Origin: Amylostereum areolatum
Lineage: Eukaryota; Basidiomycota; Agaricomycetes; Russulales; Stereaceae
Direction of reading: 5' to 3'
NCBI GenBank assembly: GCA_012932865.1
Contig: SAXG01000014.1
Coordinates: 203,574 to 267,573, forward strand
DNA length: 64,000 nt
Program-made: the position numbers and the translations under genes
Shown: one piece after another, positions 43,194 to 56,236 of the stretch
How the letters are laid out: the number at the start of each line of letters is the position of its first letter
How positions within the stretch are numbered: position 1 is the first letter of the stretch
Notes under the pieces: model-generated
What the model was told of the DNA's origin: nothing
Databases searched by the model: none
Seen by the model: the letters and a program-made list of their open reading frames with translations, nothing else

Positions 43194-45688
43194 ATGAATA
43201 CAGGTGGGCCACAGGGATCACCCCCCAGGTTATTGTGTTAAATCGTGTTTGCAGATCAACCGTCGCATCGATCGCCGGACGGGACACAAGGCAAGATACC
43301 TGTTCACTCTTTCCACTCGGTTTGCTCATGGGCATAAATCATCCTGTAGAGAGGGTATATAACCACCCCGCGGACAGGTTTTGGGCGTTGTATCTGGCCG
43401 ATGCGGACAAAAGGGATACGGAGATGACGGAGAACATGAAGGGGGACACGGATGGCATCCTGATATTCGTGCGTGTCTCCGATCGCCAGGGAATGGGGGG
43501 CGATGTCGCTAACCGATTCGCCACGTACAGACGGGTCTTTTCGCTGCGACCGTCGCGGCTTTCATCATCGAATTTTACAAGACGCTCAACGCGGACTCCG
43601 GCGACGACACCGTCGCCGTCCTCTCCGGTATCTCCAACCAAATTTCCGCGATCTCAAACGGCACTCGAGGCCCTCCCACGTCTCCCAATTCCTTCCGCGC
43701 TCCCACCGCGTCCGTCCGCATCAATTCCCTCTGGTTCATCAGCCTTTTCCTTAGCGTGTACGTCGCACTCGCGTCGACCCTTGTCCAGCAATGGTGCCGG
43801 CGGTACCTCCGTGCTGCCCGCCACCGCGGTCCCCCTCACAAGCGCGGCCCCATCCATGTCGTCGTTTCCAAGGCAATGAAGCAATTCCATGTTGAGCACG
43901 CCGTCGAAATCATCATCGCCCTCCTCCATCTCTCCGTCTTCCTCTTCCTCGGCGGACTCTTGGACTTCCTGTTCGTCATCAACCCGAGCGTGGCCCACGC
44001 GTTCATTCCCTTCCTCGCCGCCGGTGCGATCGCGTACTTTGGGCTGACCGTGCTGCCGTTCTTTTTCCCCTCGTCGCCGTACGACACCCCCCTCACGCAT
44101 CTCGCCCGTCTCTTCCTCGCCGGTGCCTCTTTGTTGATGTCCGTGACTCTGTTGATGGCAAAACGCATCGAATTACTGGTCCTTCCATGGCTTTTGCGTT
44201 TACTCTCCTCTGCGAAGCCCTCTCAGTTTCTCAAAAAGTGGGCACCTCGCGCGGGGCAGCTTGCACCCGGTTTATATCGCTCGCGAAAGCGCGTTCTGAA
44301 ACAGCTAGGGAGCTCCCCATCTGAAGAGGACATCTTTTACTCGCTCCACATGACTCTGAAAGTGCTCGATGAGGAAGCGGAGATCGAAGAGTTCTTTGCA
44401 GGATTGCCCGGCTTCCTTCAAAGCCGGTTTGTTGAGGGTATGGCACCTCAAACGGCGGTATATCTAATTCGGCAGCAAAACATCTTGGAAAGCATGCTAA
44501 GACTTATGCGGAGTTGTATCCGTCGCTCCTTGTTTTCAGAATCGAAAGCGACACGTCGTGTCGAGACTGTACTTGGCGCCCTGCAGAGCATTCTTCCTTG
44601 TGTCATGACATCGGTGGAAGCCCTTGATAGTCTACGCAATACGGGGGACGAGCGTGAAGCAATTGCACCCCTAATCGGAGCAGTCATAAGATATGTTATG
44701 GACATGCGTTCTAAACAGGATACGTTGGTTACTGTGCGTCGCATAGGCGCATATGCTCGGCTCAAAGATACTGTAATGTCAAGGATTCTGTCCAATGACA
44801 GTATAGGTTCAGACCCCCTTCGTGACCAATATGTGGAAAACATTCTGTATTATGTTGAAATATCATACCCTCGTGTTGTTTTTTCTGACCTTCCTCTGAA
44901 AAAAACCATCCGGCGGGAAAAATGTCTCGCGAACGTCAACACTCACATTCATGCGATAGCACTGGCACTGGGTGATGATGATGATCTGCGTAATAGTATG
45001 GATCGCAACCGTTATGCCGAAGACGTTTCACGGACATTGAACCAGCTTTACTCTTCCCTCACTAGAGCTTACCGTGCAGAGAATGGACGCCTATCACAAC
45101 AACACGTGGATGAATTTGCACGGAATTGGCGTGTTATTCGACGGTCTCAGGAATTCCAAAGATACCTAAGTCACACCGGTCAGCAGGATGCAGCTGCTGT
45201 CAAACTATTTCGGACTCTGCGTGCTTGTGCTAGACTCATTCTCCCCCTCGCCACCCCTCCAAACCCACTGGTCACACGACTTCCTCCGTCTACGGACTCC
45301 GAAGAGCAATACCTCGAAGGCGATGATGGCCACAAGTTGCAACCGGCCATAGTTGTTCGTCCTCCAGATACGTATGCTGTGTACCCAGACGGATACGCCG
45401 ACATGCCGGTGTTTCGCGTTGGCCATCCTGGCGAAGAAGCTCCAAAAGAATCCATTCCGACTAGGAAGGAAGACTCAGAGGTCAAGGAAGAACGGAGTCA
45501 CCGTGCGGACAAAGACGATGGTAAGTACAGGAGACAGCCATCGGTCTTGATTTTTCTGACGCGTTGGATATCGCGCAGGACGAAAGAAACATGAGAACGA
45601 ACCTAACGAACCTCCCGAAGATGGCGCCGGAGGGGTTGAAGTGGTCGTGATTCCTCGCGATGACGACCACTGGGTCGTACGGAACTGA
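43194..45688 (+). CDS. DUF6535 family membrane protein (copy B)
   Basis: Five exons, 43194-43203, 43255-43290, 43350-43468, 43531-45520 and 45579-45688, giving 754 residues. The second intron appears to start with GC (CAAG/GCAAGA at 43291) where copies A and C have GT; GC-AG introns with this context are spliceable. The layout is as in copy A: DUF6535 domain, five hydrophobic helices and a long helical tail ending PEDGAGGVEVVVIPRDDDHW. Exons 3 and the first 570 nt of exon 4 are almost identical to copy A, whereas the middle of the protein differs at roughly one residue in five and has a DDDDLRNS insertion. Confidence 0.85.
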
Positions 45689-46480
45689 AATGATAGGATT
45701 TCACACAAGAGGATCACGTATGCCGACGTACGAGCGAATTGAACATAAGTAATGGGCCCGTGGCTCATATCGAGAACCGTTAGGGTTAGCGCGGCGGGAA
45801 AACAGGCCGAAGGGCGAGGAAATAAAACATGGGATTGGGGAGCGGGAAGGTAGAACGAGCGGGTGGGAAAGAACGGCCGAAATGACGAGCAAGGATGGAA
45901 GGCATACCTAGCATCGCCTAGCTGTAATAGCGTGGAGACTGTGAAGAGCGAAGAGCTAGTCTCCCGCCCGCAGTTCGTTCATGTTCGGGAGCACAACATG
46001 GGCTAGTACGCGCATAGAACCTGCTCACAGTGTTTCCGAAATTTGAAGCTTAATCTACAAATGGGATCAGAGAATGCAGACGTGCGGACGGGACAGCGGC
46101 GCCGCACCTCGTCGACGTTTGCAAATCGACCTTAGAATACCCCTTCAAATAAAGTATCCACCTCCGCGCGAGTGCGTTCGTGCAGTCGTGTGTGTTCTCC
46201 GCGCATGCCCGAGTAGGAGGTGAGGGGTGTTGAGATTGAGAAAGGACTAATAACCTAGCACGGTAGTGAACGGAAGGCGGCGTCTATTAAGGTTAGGGTT
46301 AGCGCGCTGGGGAGAAACATCGCAGAGACGACATCGAAAGCAGCAACGAGGGGGGCAGGAGGTGGGGAAAGACCGGGAGAAAAAGGGCGGTCACGTCTGA
46401 GTGCAAAAATGAAAAACGTACCTAGGTGCGTTGGGCCGTGGTGGCGGTAAGAGTCACGAGCTCGACGTGTCGTCGCGTTT
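45689..46480. repeat. DUF6535 3' module, copy 3 (decayed convergent gene)
   Basis: It matches the modules after copies A and C. On the minus strand: MAQTRRHVEL-like start region near 46487, donor CACCTAG/GTACGTTTTTC, intron end GCGCTAACCCTAACCTTAATAG, a body with an early stop and a TAA (GGGGTATTCTAAGGTCG), donor GATGCTAG/GTATGCC, and GCGCTAACCCTAAC. The plus-strand tracts are at 45779-45793 and 46291-46306. Confidence 0.6.
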
Positions 46481-49400
46481 GAGCCATGCGCGCCGACCTT
46501 CTCTTGTGTGTTCTGTCCATATGGCTGAATATGAGTGGATCAGAAGGCCCGTGAGACCATGGATACGCACCTCAGAAAGCCGCCCTGGGGTACATGCCCG
46601 CAGGTCATGGTTGTATTCTTCGAAGTAACCGGGCCGTTCGCAGGGCTGAAGGGCCCGGCGGTCGTGAAGGCGACGTCACAAAGACTAGGTGACGGGCAGC
46701 GTGACGTTGAGTAGTAAGTACGATAGCCTCGTGTGATAACATCATGTACTAACACGTACTTGCAGGGGAAGCCAATGCATTCGATGCCCGATGCGCGCGT
46801 AACTTTGAGAGTGCGAGGGTCACAGGACGGCGCGGGTTGTCGTGTTCACCATGTCGTTCGCCGGTCTTCACGCGTTGATCTGAGAATGGTCAGCATTGGC
46901 AGAGTCGCTACAGCAAACGGTCACACACCACAATGACTTGGATGAGAGGGTATCAAACCCACGCGTAGATAACCGGCATGCCACGGAGAGCGCGGTTTTG
47001 ACAGAAGTAGGTCCAAAGTAGGTCCGTGGCGAACGGAAGACTTGAAAACCTACGAAACGGTCCAGAGTCCGAGACGCTCCTAGTATTTCGACCAGGCGTC
47101 AAAGGAGAGCATAAGTGCAGACGAGTTCGAACACGCACCTGAACCGTCTAGTCCAACATTTCCCTTCTTCCCGACCGGCCATCTGGGTCTTCAGCCCAAC
47201 CGAAAGGCTTGCTCAGCTGACGAATGGTGGGGAGGAACGACTGCAGAGGGTGTCCCGGATATGAGATGATCGTAAATCCGTAAATGCTGCACCTCGTACC
47301 ACTGCGAGAAAATTCGGACTCATTCACAGATGCGTGTGACGAAAAGCTGTCATCTCTGTCGCGCGATGAGACTCGCCGACGACATGGCGCATTTGGATGA
47401 ACAATAGTCGGTATCAATATGTAGGCGTCAGAATCAGCTGCTATGCTGTCGCTAGGTGGCGGAATAGGGTGGAACAAGGGGCATGTGATGATGGATGGTG
47501 TGGTGGCTCAGGCTGACGACTCACTCGTTGTCGTCAGTCACCTGGAGTATCTCATGAAGTGTTGAGGTCGATCGTCCTTCTTGAAACCTTGCGTTCTAGG
47601 TTGCCTCCTTTCCTACCTAGACGCTAAGAGCGGAATGGAAAGGAATGAATGAGATGAGTTAGATGATGAGTCCACCCGCGGGGAAGGGGAACTTCTAGGA
47701 AGAAAAGTCTGGAGTATAGTCTGACCCTATGGAAGGGTTACATGATTTGTTAATGTCCGACGGCTTACACCGGAGCGGTAAGTTATCTCCTTACCCTCAC
47801 CACCGTCCACGACTATTTTGCCAACGCGCACCTGCTGCTCAACGCCGACTCCATCATGGCATCCTCAAACAACTGCTCACACCCCGTTCTACTTGTAATC
47901 CAAAGACTAAGAAGAGACAGGGATCTCGTCTCATGCCGTCGGTTCCGGGAGAGGGCACTCTGACGTCGAGCGATACGAGTCAGGTTGTAACGTACGGTGC
48001 GTTATGAGGGTATCGAGGGTCTCGAGTCTTTTCCAACGACATATCACAGTGCAGATCCTCTTCCATGCGGATCACATACTGACACCCCCGTCGCCGAGAA
48101 AAGAATGGTCCGTTGCAAGTGGAGATTTTGTCGGCGGTGATCCCCGTCCAATGCGTCGCGGTCGCAACCTTTTACGCATTACCTTCGAAATCAAAGGCAT
48201 CAGCAAATATGTAAGTATCCTCGAGCAAAAAACTTTGACACATCCCCTTAATTGCTCTTTCCATGATTCCATCACGACTCCTGGTGATCATTGGCATCAT
48301 GGCCCGGGTGTCCGGGTTGTCCGTCCTTCGTCGTCATCAGAGCGTACTTACCTTCTATTCGCACCGCGTAAAGTCTACCTAGAATGCTTGATTCCGCCAT
48401 GGGGATGGAAGCGGACCCCGGATTTTTAGCATCGTGCGAAAGGCCCTTCGGTGGGTATGATCGTCGCCCGCTGTCGGACGGAAAGCACCAGGTGCGTTTA
48501 TGACTCTATCCTGCACTTGTCATTTTCCCCGACCGCATTTGCAAAGCGTAGTACTTGACGCGCTTCTTTCTTCCGACGTCATCAGCAAATTGCCAGTGAA
48601 CAAGCCATGCATGGTTTTATTGCAGAATCACCATCTGAGAAGCTGTCAACACGCGCCTGCGCATGGAGCAGCCTAAACGGAGCCAGGGTTCATCGACATC
48701 ACTTGGAGTGACCAGGAGTGACCCCGCGTGTGTTCCCCGGTGGGTGAGAGGGCCTCTCTTTGTTCTGTATTCGACACTCATGGCTATAGGTTGCGTTCAG
48801 AGGCCGTCTAATGCTCGCGCGGTTCCCAGGCTTCGGCAGGTTTTCGCTGTCAGTGGCATTCCTTACCCGGAAGAGCGTCTGTCCTCGGTCACCGTTCACA
48901 CACGAACTCCGTTCATCTGACTGTCTCCACATCAAGATACGATCAACTTACCCCACCGACAGTAAGTGCTTGATGTTACCGATGCTGTCGCAATCGCTAC
49001 TACTTGCGTCTTCGCGGGGACCAGATCGTACCTTCCGAAGCCGGCCCCAGGTGAGAGGACCTGAAATAAACGGAGATTCCGGGACGAGAAATGCATTCAC
49101 GGCGCTCGACGGAACACAGAGTTCGCACCAGGGACCGCGAGCGTGGGCAGAATCGAGGTCTGGGAGGAGACGGACGGCTCTGGCACGGAATCTGCTTCCG
49201 TCGCCTGTTCGTGTTCTTCACTCGCGGAGACACGCTCAGTATGTACGTACCATCGTCATCGTTCTGGGCGTACCCGATTGCTCAGACGGCTTCCACTGCG
49301 CCCAGTACCCGTGACACAGGTTCACAGCTCCCTGATTTTTCCGTTTAGCTCTCGATACGATAACCCTGCCCCTCGTTACAAGGCGTCCCTCAACAAACAC

Positions 49401-50686
49401 ATAAGTATACAAGACTGTTGGCCAACTGGACTACCCGTCTAAGGTTAGTCGTATCGTGGTACTACGTAGACTTACACCTCCAATGATGCTCACCATTCGG
49501 ATCACTACTGCACAAGCCTAAGTAAGTCTGTGGCGTCGCGCCCCAAGTGCTGCTGCCGTACTATCTTACAGATGCATGTACCGTATTGGCTGACGACCAT
49601 CGCCCACAATTCATTCATTTCCAGGCGCGCGCCCGTTTGCTCCAAATTCTCTCCCATGACACTCACGCGCGTAGCCTCGACACAAGTTTTCGATATGATG
49701 CCATGGATGGCATAGAGTTTTGTGCGTCATTTGGGCGCGCGGTTCACTTCGTGAGATCGGCTTCTCGGCAGGGGGCCGTGCACGAGCACCATCCCATCCC
49801 GGCAGAAGTCGAATCACGCCCTCTTTGTCGAGCGGGGATTACGACATAATTGCGGACGTGCATCCTAGCAAGCGAGCAAGCCCACCGATGCCTACCGATG
49901 CCCACGGCGAGGTGTAGACGCGCTGCGCTTGTCCTGGAAAGGCAGGCGGGCGCTCGCAGCGACCAAGGGGGACGGCGGACGCGTAAGCAATCTCCGCGCG
50001 AAAGATAACGCCATCGCGCATCTCTTGTCGAGTCCCAGACCGGCATCTAAGACACACAAGGCAAGATGCGCGACAACAAGAACGGCGGACGAACAGCGGA
50101 CAGGAATCATCAACGAACCTGAGACAATAGAATTAACTTAGCTCATCTTCGCCTTCCTCCCCTCCCCTCTCCACCACCGCCCCCGCGCCCAGACAGACGC
50201 CGCCACGTCCATATCGAATTCGATGCGGATGCGGACTCGGGCTCGGACGCAAAATACCCTATTCTGCGGGGTATATATAGGGTTCTCCCACCGCCACCCA
50301 CCCCGTACGTGCGGCCCCCCCAAACTGCCCCAACCCCTGTGCGGTCGACGGTACGTACTCCTCCTCCTATATCCGCAAAGCACCTACTTATAGCTTAGCC
50401 CACTGATATAGCCCGATAGCAGCCCATAGCCCACTTCCTAGCCCTTCCCCGTACCCGATCTAATTGTGCTGCCATGGGGCTTTTCGCAAGGTGCGCGGCC
50501 GTCGCGTACCCCCGACGCGTCTCCATTCCCCGGTCCTTGCTTATGACGCGTCTGGCTTGACCAGGGACCTATATTTCTCCGTCGCCCACGCGTCCACCCG
50601 GGATTATAAGCATCCCGCGCACACGGTCGTCGCTCCCACCGCTCAGGTTACTGGTACCGCGCACGAGATGATGCTTCTCAACGCAG
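46481..50686. other. Gene-poor stretch with scattered coding relics
   Basis: No complete gene could be supported. Protein-like scraps occur: minus 47148-47477 (MFHPIPPPSDSIAADSD..., 109 residues, Ser-rich), plus 48585-48705 (IASEQAMHGFIAESPSEKL), plus 49140-49442 (EVWEETDGSGTESASVAC, and after a possible intron RYDNPAPRYKASLNKH), and plus 49547-49849 (LADDHRPQFIHFQARARLL). These may be pieces of one or more decayed genes. The promoter of the F-box gene would lie near 50260-50460 (TATATATAGGG at about 50272). Confidence 0.4.
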
Positions 50687-52365
50687 ATGCCCCCGTCTCC
50701 CGTCTCTGCGGACGTGCTCGCCATCATATTCGACATCGCCGCGCTCGACAGCCCGACCTGCGCGAACCCGCCACACGCACGGCATACCTACGATCTGGGG
50801 TGGATACGGCTCACGCACGTCTCTCGGCGATGGCGCGAGGTACGTCATCTCACCATCGTGCGCATCGTCTTCGAGAACTGACCTGTGTTTCTTCGGATGG
50901 GCAGGCCGCGCTCGGCCGGGCGGGCCTTTGGACGACGATCAACCTTTCACAACAGTCCGCGCGGTGTTCTGCAGAGATGCTCAAACGATCGCGTGACGCA
51001 CCGCTTGTGCTCAGCTACATCGCCCCGCCCCCAGAACCAGATCATCTTTTACGTCCCATCGTTCTCCAGCAGGTTCTCCGCTTCCACCCCCGGTGCCGCG
51101 AACTCCACCTGCAGGCAGATTACGACGTCGTCGAAGACACCCTGGATGCCGTTTCGCACCCCTCACTATCCTCGCTGCACCTCGAAAACACGGAACAGGG
51201 CGCTGATACGCCCCTCCTCCCCGCCCACCTTTTCTCCGACGCACCGGCGTTAACGTCGCTTTCTCTTCATGGATTCATTATACCCTGGGGCGCCCCCGTC
51301 CTGTCGCAGCTCACTCGCCTCGAGCTTCGTGTGGATCCGAACAGCTGCCTCCAGCTCGTCACCGTCGCGCAGCTCAACGCGCTCTTCCAGCGTATGTCCA
51401 ACGTACATCAAATCTTCCTGGACAACGTCTATCCGATGGATATGTATCCTGATCCTGCCTCCTCCTCTTCCTCGCTCTCCCTCTCCGACGTGCTCGTCCA
51501 CCTTCCCGCCTCGCTCGCACACATCCACGTCGGCGGCTACCTCCCCGAGAAGGAGATCGTTGAGTTCGCTTCTATCCTCGTCCCCGCGCCGCAGTCCTCC
51601 ACCCGCATCAGCATCGATATCCGTCGCCCTATTGCACCGAAGCCCATCGTGCCATACATCACCCATTTCTTCGCCCATCACGTCGCCGCCACACCCACCC
51701 CTCCCAAAGCGCTCTCCTTCCAAATGTCCGCCCCGAACGCGTACTCGCCCGTCAAGATACGCGCGGGCGTGCGCTTTTCTTCTTCTTCCCGGGCAGGTGA
51801 TGGTGGCGGCAGCGAGGGTGCGTGGCGCGAGGACGACGTGCAGGCGACATGGTACCTCGAGCCGTACCAACTCGCGTCTGCGACCACCGCCCTGTACGGT
51901 ATCCCGCTCGACGAGATCGTCGACCTACGGTTGGACGTTGGCTCCGTGGCGGACGTGGTCGCGCTCCTGCACCGGACCACCAAGGCGCACCGTGTGCACT
52001 GCACGGAGAGGACGCTTGGGGGTATCGTGGGCGCGTTTTCTGCCGCGGACGACGCGGAGACCGGGGGGTGGTTGACGCTTCCCCTGCTCGAGTCGGTGTG
52101 CATCGTTTCGGATGACCGGCCGAGTGCGAGCGCCCGGTCGGCCGATTACGAGGGCCTTGTCACGTGCCTCGACGCGCGGAGGATCCGGGGCGCGTCTCTG
52201 CGCGAACTCGTTTTGCCCAAAAAGCGGGGCAAAGAACCGTGGTTCGACGCGATGTGCGCCGTCGTTCCGCGCGTAGCTTACTGCTCTATATACCCATCTG
52301 TGCGTGCTTTTTTATTTCTCGCGTTCATCCGCGCAATGTTGACATCTTCCCTCCCTTCCGCATAG
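50687..52365 (+). CDS. F-box-like protein
   Basis: Exon 1 is 50687-50839 and exon 2 runs from 50905, phase 0. The first exon encodes an F-box-like segment, VSADVLAIIFDIAALD...LGWIRLTHVSRRWREV, in the form common in Agaricomycete expansions, followed directly by AALGRAGLWTTINLS. The rest shows irregular leucine-rich pattern (LSSLHLENTEQ, LTSLSLHGFIIPWG, LTRLELRV, VHQIFLDNVYP) without a defined domain. F-box proteins pair with Skp1 in SCF ubiquitin ligases. The frame ends at 52365; a donor (GTGCGTGC, about 52299) and acceptor (CGCATAG, 52364) could instead extend the protein to a stop near 52505. Confidence 0.7.
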
Positions 52366-52505
52366 CTTTTCCCACCGACACACGCGACAGGTGATCGATT
52401 GGGCAGGGATACGCGCGACCGTGATGGTGCGTTTCTTGGACGCCACGCTATGGAGAAGAGTGCGATGCAGTTGAGGCAGGCGAACTGCGGCATGTGCTGT
52501 CTTTA

Positions 52506-52883
52506 GACGTCAGGACCCCCGCGAGCGTGCGAACGGAACGTCGCGTGAGACTAAATGTATGGAACTAATCTGCTCTCCTATCGTATCTGGTACTTTACTG
52601 TACTTTTTATGTGTTTTCCTTCACGCTTGGGATCGCCTGAACGGAGCCCCTACTGAATGTTATGTGATACCACGTGTTTGATTCAGTTTCCGACGGGCCC
52701 CACTTGTAGATGCGGCAGGCAAGTACATGGAGAATCGGGTTGTATCGAGGGACAATCAACGGGATGATAATAATGCATAGTATGTAGGAAGGGAAACATA
52801 GAACTGATGATACCGTTCGATACGCCGTGTATTGACATGACGAAGGCTTTTCGGGCAAGGGAATCGTGTTCCCGTGCAGGCTC
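52506..52883. other. Intergenic, 3' region of F-box gene and DUF6535 copy D
   Basis: About 380 bp between convergent genes. No gene and, unlike the other DUF6535 copies, no 3' module with CCCTAA tracts. Confidence 0.5.
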
Positions 52884-55482
52884 CTACCGCGGCATCACAA
52901 TAACATCCATGATTTCCCCCAGGGCTTCGGCCCTATCCAACGACGCTTGTATGTCGCTTTCATCAGAGGTAGTGATCATCAAATGATACTGAGGCGGACG
53001 AGATCCTCCATCGGGAGGAGGTGGCTCCACCAGTATCTCGACGGGCATCATGTCTGCATACGGCCCCCCTTCGTGGCGCGGGTTTAGACCATGCCTACGC
53101 CGAGAAAACCTCGGGATATCTTCCTCGGGATAGGCCACCGGAACGAGCCTGGGGACTCCTCCTCGAGAGGCGTTCTCGAGGAACAATTCGCCCGGCGACA
53201 GTTTGAAACGATTCGACTCGTGTGCGTTCCGCTTTTTCTTCCCCTCCCTCACGTCCTCGCGGTAGGCCGACTCGCGGTCGTCGTCTCCGCGCCCTGCGTT
53301 TTCGTCGCGGAAATATTTGACCTCTTCGCGCGTGGGGTTGGGGAGGGGAGTCAAGCAGGCGGGAAGCAGGTTGAACACGATGGGACTAGGCGGCGAAGAC
53401 GGTTCCGGCGATGACGATGGGAAGACCTTGTTGTAGATGGGTTCCAGCTGCTCGAAAAGCTCATCTAGCAAGCTGGTCTCCACCTGACCGCCTTCACTAT
53501 CGACCTCAGAGTACTGTGCCCACGAGTCCTGGCTGGACACGATATCCTGCCATATATCCGCCAACTCGTCCACGGCGTCCTGCCACAGGACGCCTTCTTC
53601 CTCCCTGAAAGAAGAGTAAAATTCGTCCTTGATCGAACGCATAGTATTCAGGACGAGTTCCCGGTGCTCCTCAGCGGCCGAAGTGGTGGCAGCGGAGTCG
53701 TCTTTTTGCATGATGCGCCAGATCTGAGAGACGAAGCGATTCAGGTTGTCCAGGTATCCGCCTCTTAGTATCGCTCGATTGGTATGCCTGAAGCGATCGT
53801 CTGGATCCGAGTACGTCGTCTCGTTGTCAGGTCTCCACCGAAGATCCCTGTTCGTGATAATAGGCTTCCACCCAACGTCGGGCTTCCACCCGACGAGGTG
53901 GTAGCTGTTAAAATACAGGAGCTGGATGATGTAGCCTCGACATTGTGGAGTAGTGTCGACACCCTCGGCATTATTGGCCAGGACGGCCTTCATCAGGATC
54001 TGCCTGATCTGCGTATCGCTGCATGCGACGAACAACGCAACAGAGGGGTCTTTTTGCCGCGTAAGCAGGTCAATGATCAGTCTCATTCCGCCGATGGTCT
54101 CCGCGAACCGGTGCTGACTGTTCGTCTCGCAGAGGGCACGAAGCGCCGTCGGAGAAAACAGGGTACGAGTCAAGATGTCCTGCAGCGCATTCAGGACGGA
54201 TTGAAGGCGACGGAGCCTCCGCGCCGCCGAAAGGCTCGGGTCTTCGGGGGAGGCGCACGAGTGCACGAGGGTTGCTATGCGCTTTGGAATAGCGTGGTTT
54301 TGGAAGAGATAGAGGATGATGTCGGCAGCGTGGTCTTTGACCGGGTCGCTGTCGAGGAACCCCGGCAGCCCCGCGAAGAACTCCTCCAGTTCCGATTGCT
54401 CGTCGAGCATTTTGAGGGTGAGGCGAAGCGCGGTTTGGGCTCTCTCCGCCGAGGGGGCGTGGGCGACTTCTTCCAGGATGCGGTTCCGGGTGCGGTAAAG
54501 GTGGAAGGCGAGCCGCTTTGGAGTGGCGGCCCACGCGGTCAGACGGGACAAGACGCGCTCGGGGGATATGGACAGGCGCCCGGATATCCATGGAAGAACG
54601 ACCTTCGCGATGTGTTGCGTCGCAAACAGACACGCCCAGGTTGTGATGTGGAATGAGGCGAGGAAAATACGGACGAGGTGCGTAAGCGGGGTGTCGTAAG
54701 GCGACGCGGGGAAGAGAAAGGGGAGTATGCTCAGGAAGAAGTACGCCACGCCTCCGACGATGAGGAAAGGCAGGAGTGCGTGCGCGATGCTCGGGTTGAT
54801 GATGAACAGAAAATCCGTGAGCCCGGCGAGGAAAAGAAAGACGGAGAGGTGGAGGAGCGCGATGATAACTTCAACCGTCTGCTCGACGCGAAAGCGTTTC
54901 ATCCCTTCGAATAGCACGAGATGGACTGGGCCCCTTTTATGCGGGGGGCTTCGCCTACGTGCGGCACGAAGGTAGCGACGGGACCATTGCTGGACAAGAG
55001 TTGAGGCCAGCGCGACGGATAAGCTGAGGAAGAGGCTGATGAACCACAGCGCGTTGATTCGGACGGCGGACGTGGGGGCGTGGAACAGGCCAAGGACGGC
55101 GGGCGACGCTTGGGGCCCATCAGAAAAGGACGCGACCTGGCGTGAAATCCCAGAGAGAAGAGTGACGGTATCGTCTCCCGAGTCCGGATTGAGCTTCTTG
55201 TAAAACTCGATGATAAACGCGGCGACGGTTGTGGCGAAGAGACCCGTCTACGGACGCAAGTTGAATTAGAGAGCCGTAAGTTGCACGAATAAATTGCGCC
55301 ACGTACGAAAATAAGCATCCCGTCCGTGTCGCCCTTCATATTTCCCGTCATGGCTGTATCGTTCCTGTCCGCGTCAGCGAGGTACATAGCCCATATCCTG
55401 TCGGCAGGGTGGTTGTAGATGGTACCTACAGGTTGCTCAGTATGAGAATGACTCGAATGATATGCTCGCCACACGACTTACC
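52884..55482 (-). CDS. DUF6535 family membrane protein (copy D, divergent)
   Basis: The main exon is 55247-52884 (788 codons with stop), preceded by exon 55425-55307 (YNHPADRIWAMYLADADRND, MKGDTDGMLIF) and a 5' exon ending at 55482 whose start was not fixed. Splice phases match copies A-C. Hydrophobic helices are around TGLFATTVAAFIIEFY, FISLFLSLSVALASTLV, VIIALLHLSVFLFLAGLTDF, LLPFLIVGGVAYFFLSILPFLF and LVRIFLASFHITTWACL. The tail is longer and more acidic than in A-C, with an RDENAGRGDDDRE stretch, and lacks their YLEGDDG block. It lacks the 3' module and forms its own branch with the partial copy E. Confidence 0.8.
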
Positions 55483-56236
55483 TTGAAGTCTGTCCTGAGG
55501 ATGGGCAGCCGATCCTGGGGGATACGCCGCTCGAGGTTCGGCTACTAATCGGCGAGTCAGTATTGCGAACAGCAGAGCAGGAATGTCGGCTCACGATCGT
55601 CCATGAGGTACAGTGCGTGCTTGAACTCGGATGGGCTGGTATGTGCGGAGGAGAGGGGGGTAGATGAAGTGCCTGTTGTTTTGAGTATTTCCTCCCATAG
55701 TATAATGTCCCATCCATCCATCCATCTTCCATCCCGCCTCATGGCAGACCATGGCAGGTCCAAACTTACACCCGGGCCCTCATCGCTTCGAAAAAAATTC
55801 TTCGTGATGATAGACATACCTCGTGAGCACCACGCGGTCGAACGGATCGCGGTATGCAGCAGGTTCGCGAGACTCAATCTAAGTACATCTCTCCATAAGC
55901 AAATGGTTTGTCTAGTTCCAGTACCAGATACGTTACACACAGTGAAAGAGAACTTACTGTGCAACGAATTTTCCGGGAAAGCACCATGTTCACACTTAAC
56001 CTGCCCGCGTGCATACCCTCGGCCTTTTCGATGTTAGGAACGCGGCATCACGTACAGTTTACGGGTGAAGATCCTGCCCATTTGGGAACTTTTTACGCTT
56101 CGGCAGCACGTGCGACGAGCGATAATCAATGACACTTGACGAGGCTATGCACCTAGGTATCTAGAAGACGAGATAGAATGCATCTTGGAGATGCATCAGG
56201 TTTTGACCAGAACAAGACAATGGAGTACTTACCACT
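55483..56236. other. 5' region of DUF6535 copy D, no gene fixed
   Basis: It probably contains the first exon(s) of copy D: an acceptor-like CGCCGATTAG occurs on the minus strand near 55545. It also holds an ATCC microsatellite around 55708-55725. Other frames are short. Confidence 0.4.

Noticed and set aside
53784..54656. 290-residue plus-strand frame
   Set aside because: It is antisense to the main exon of DUF6535 copy D.
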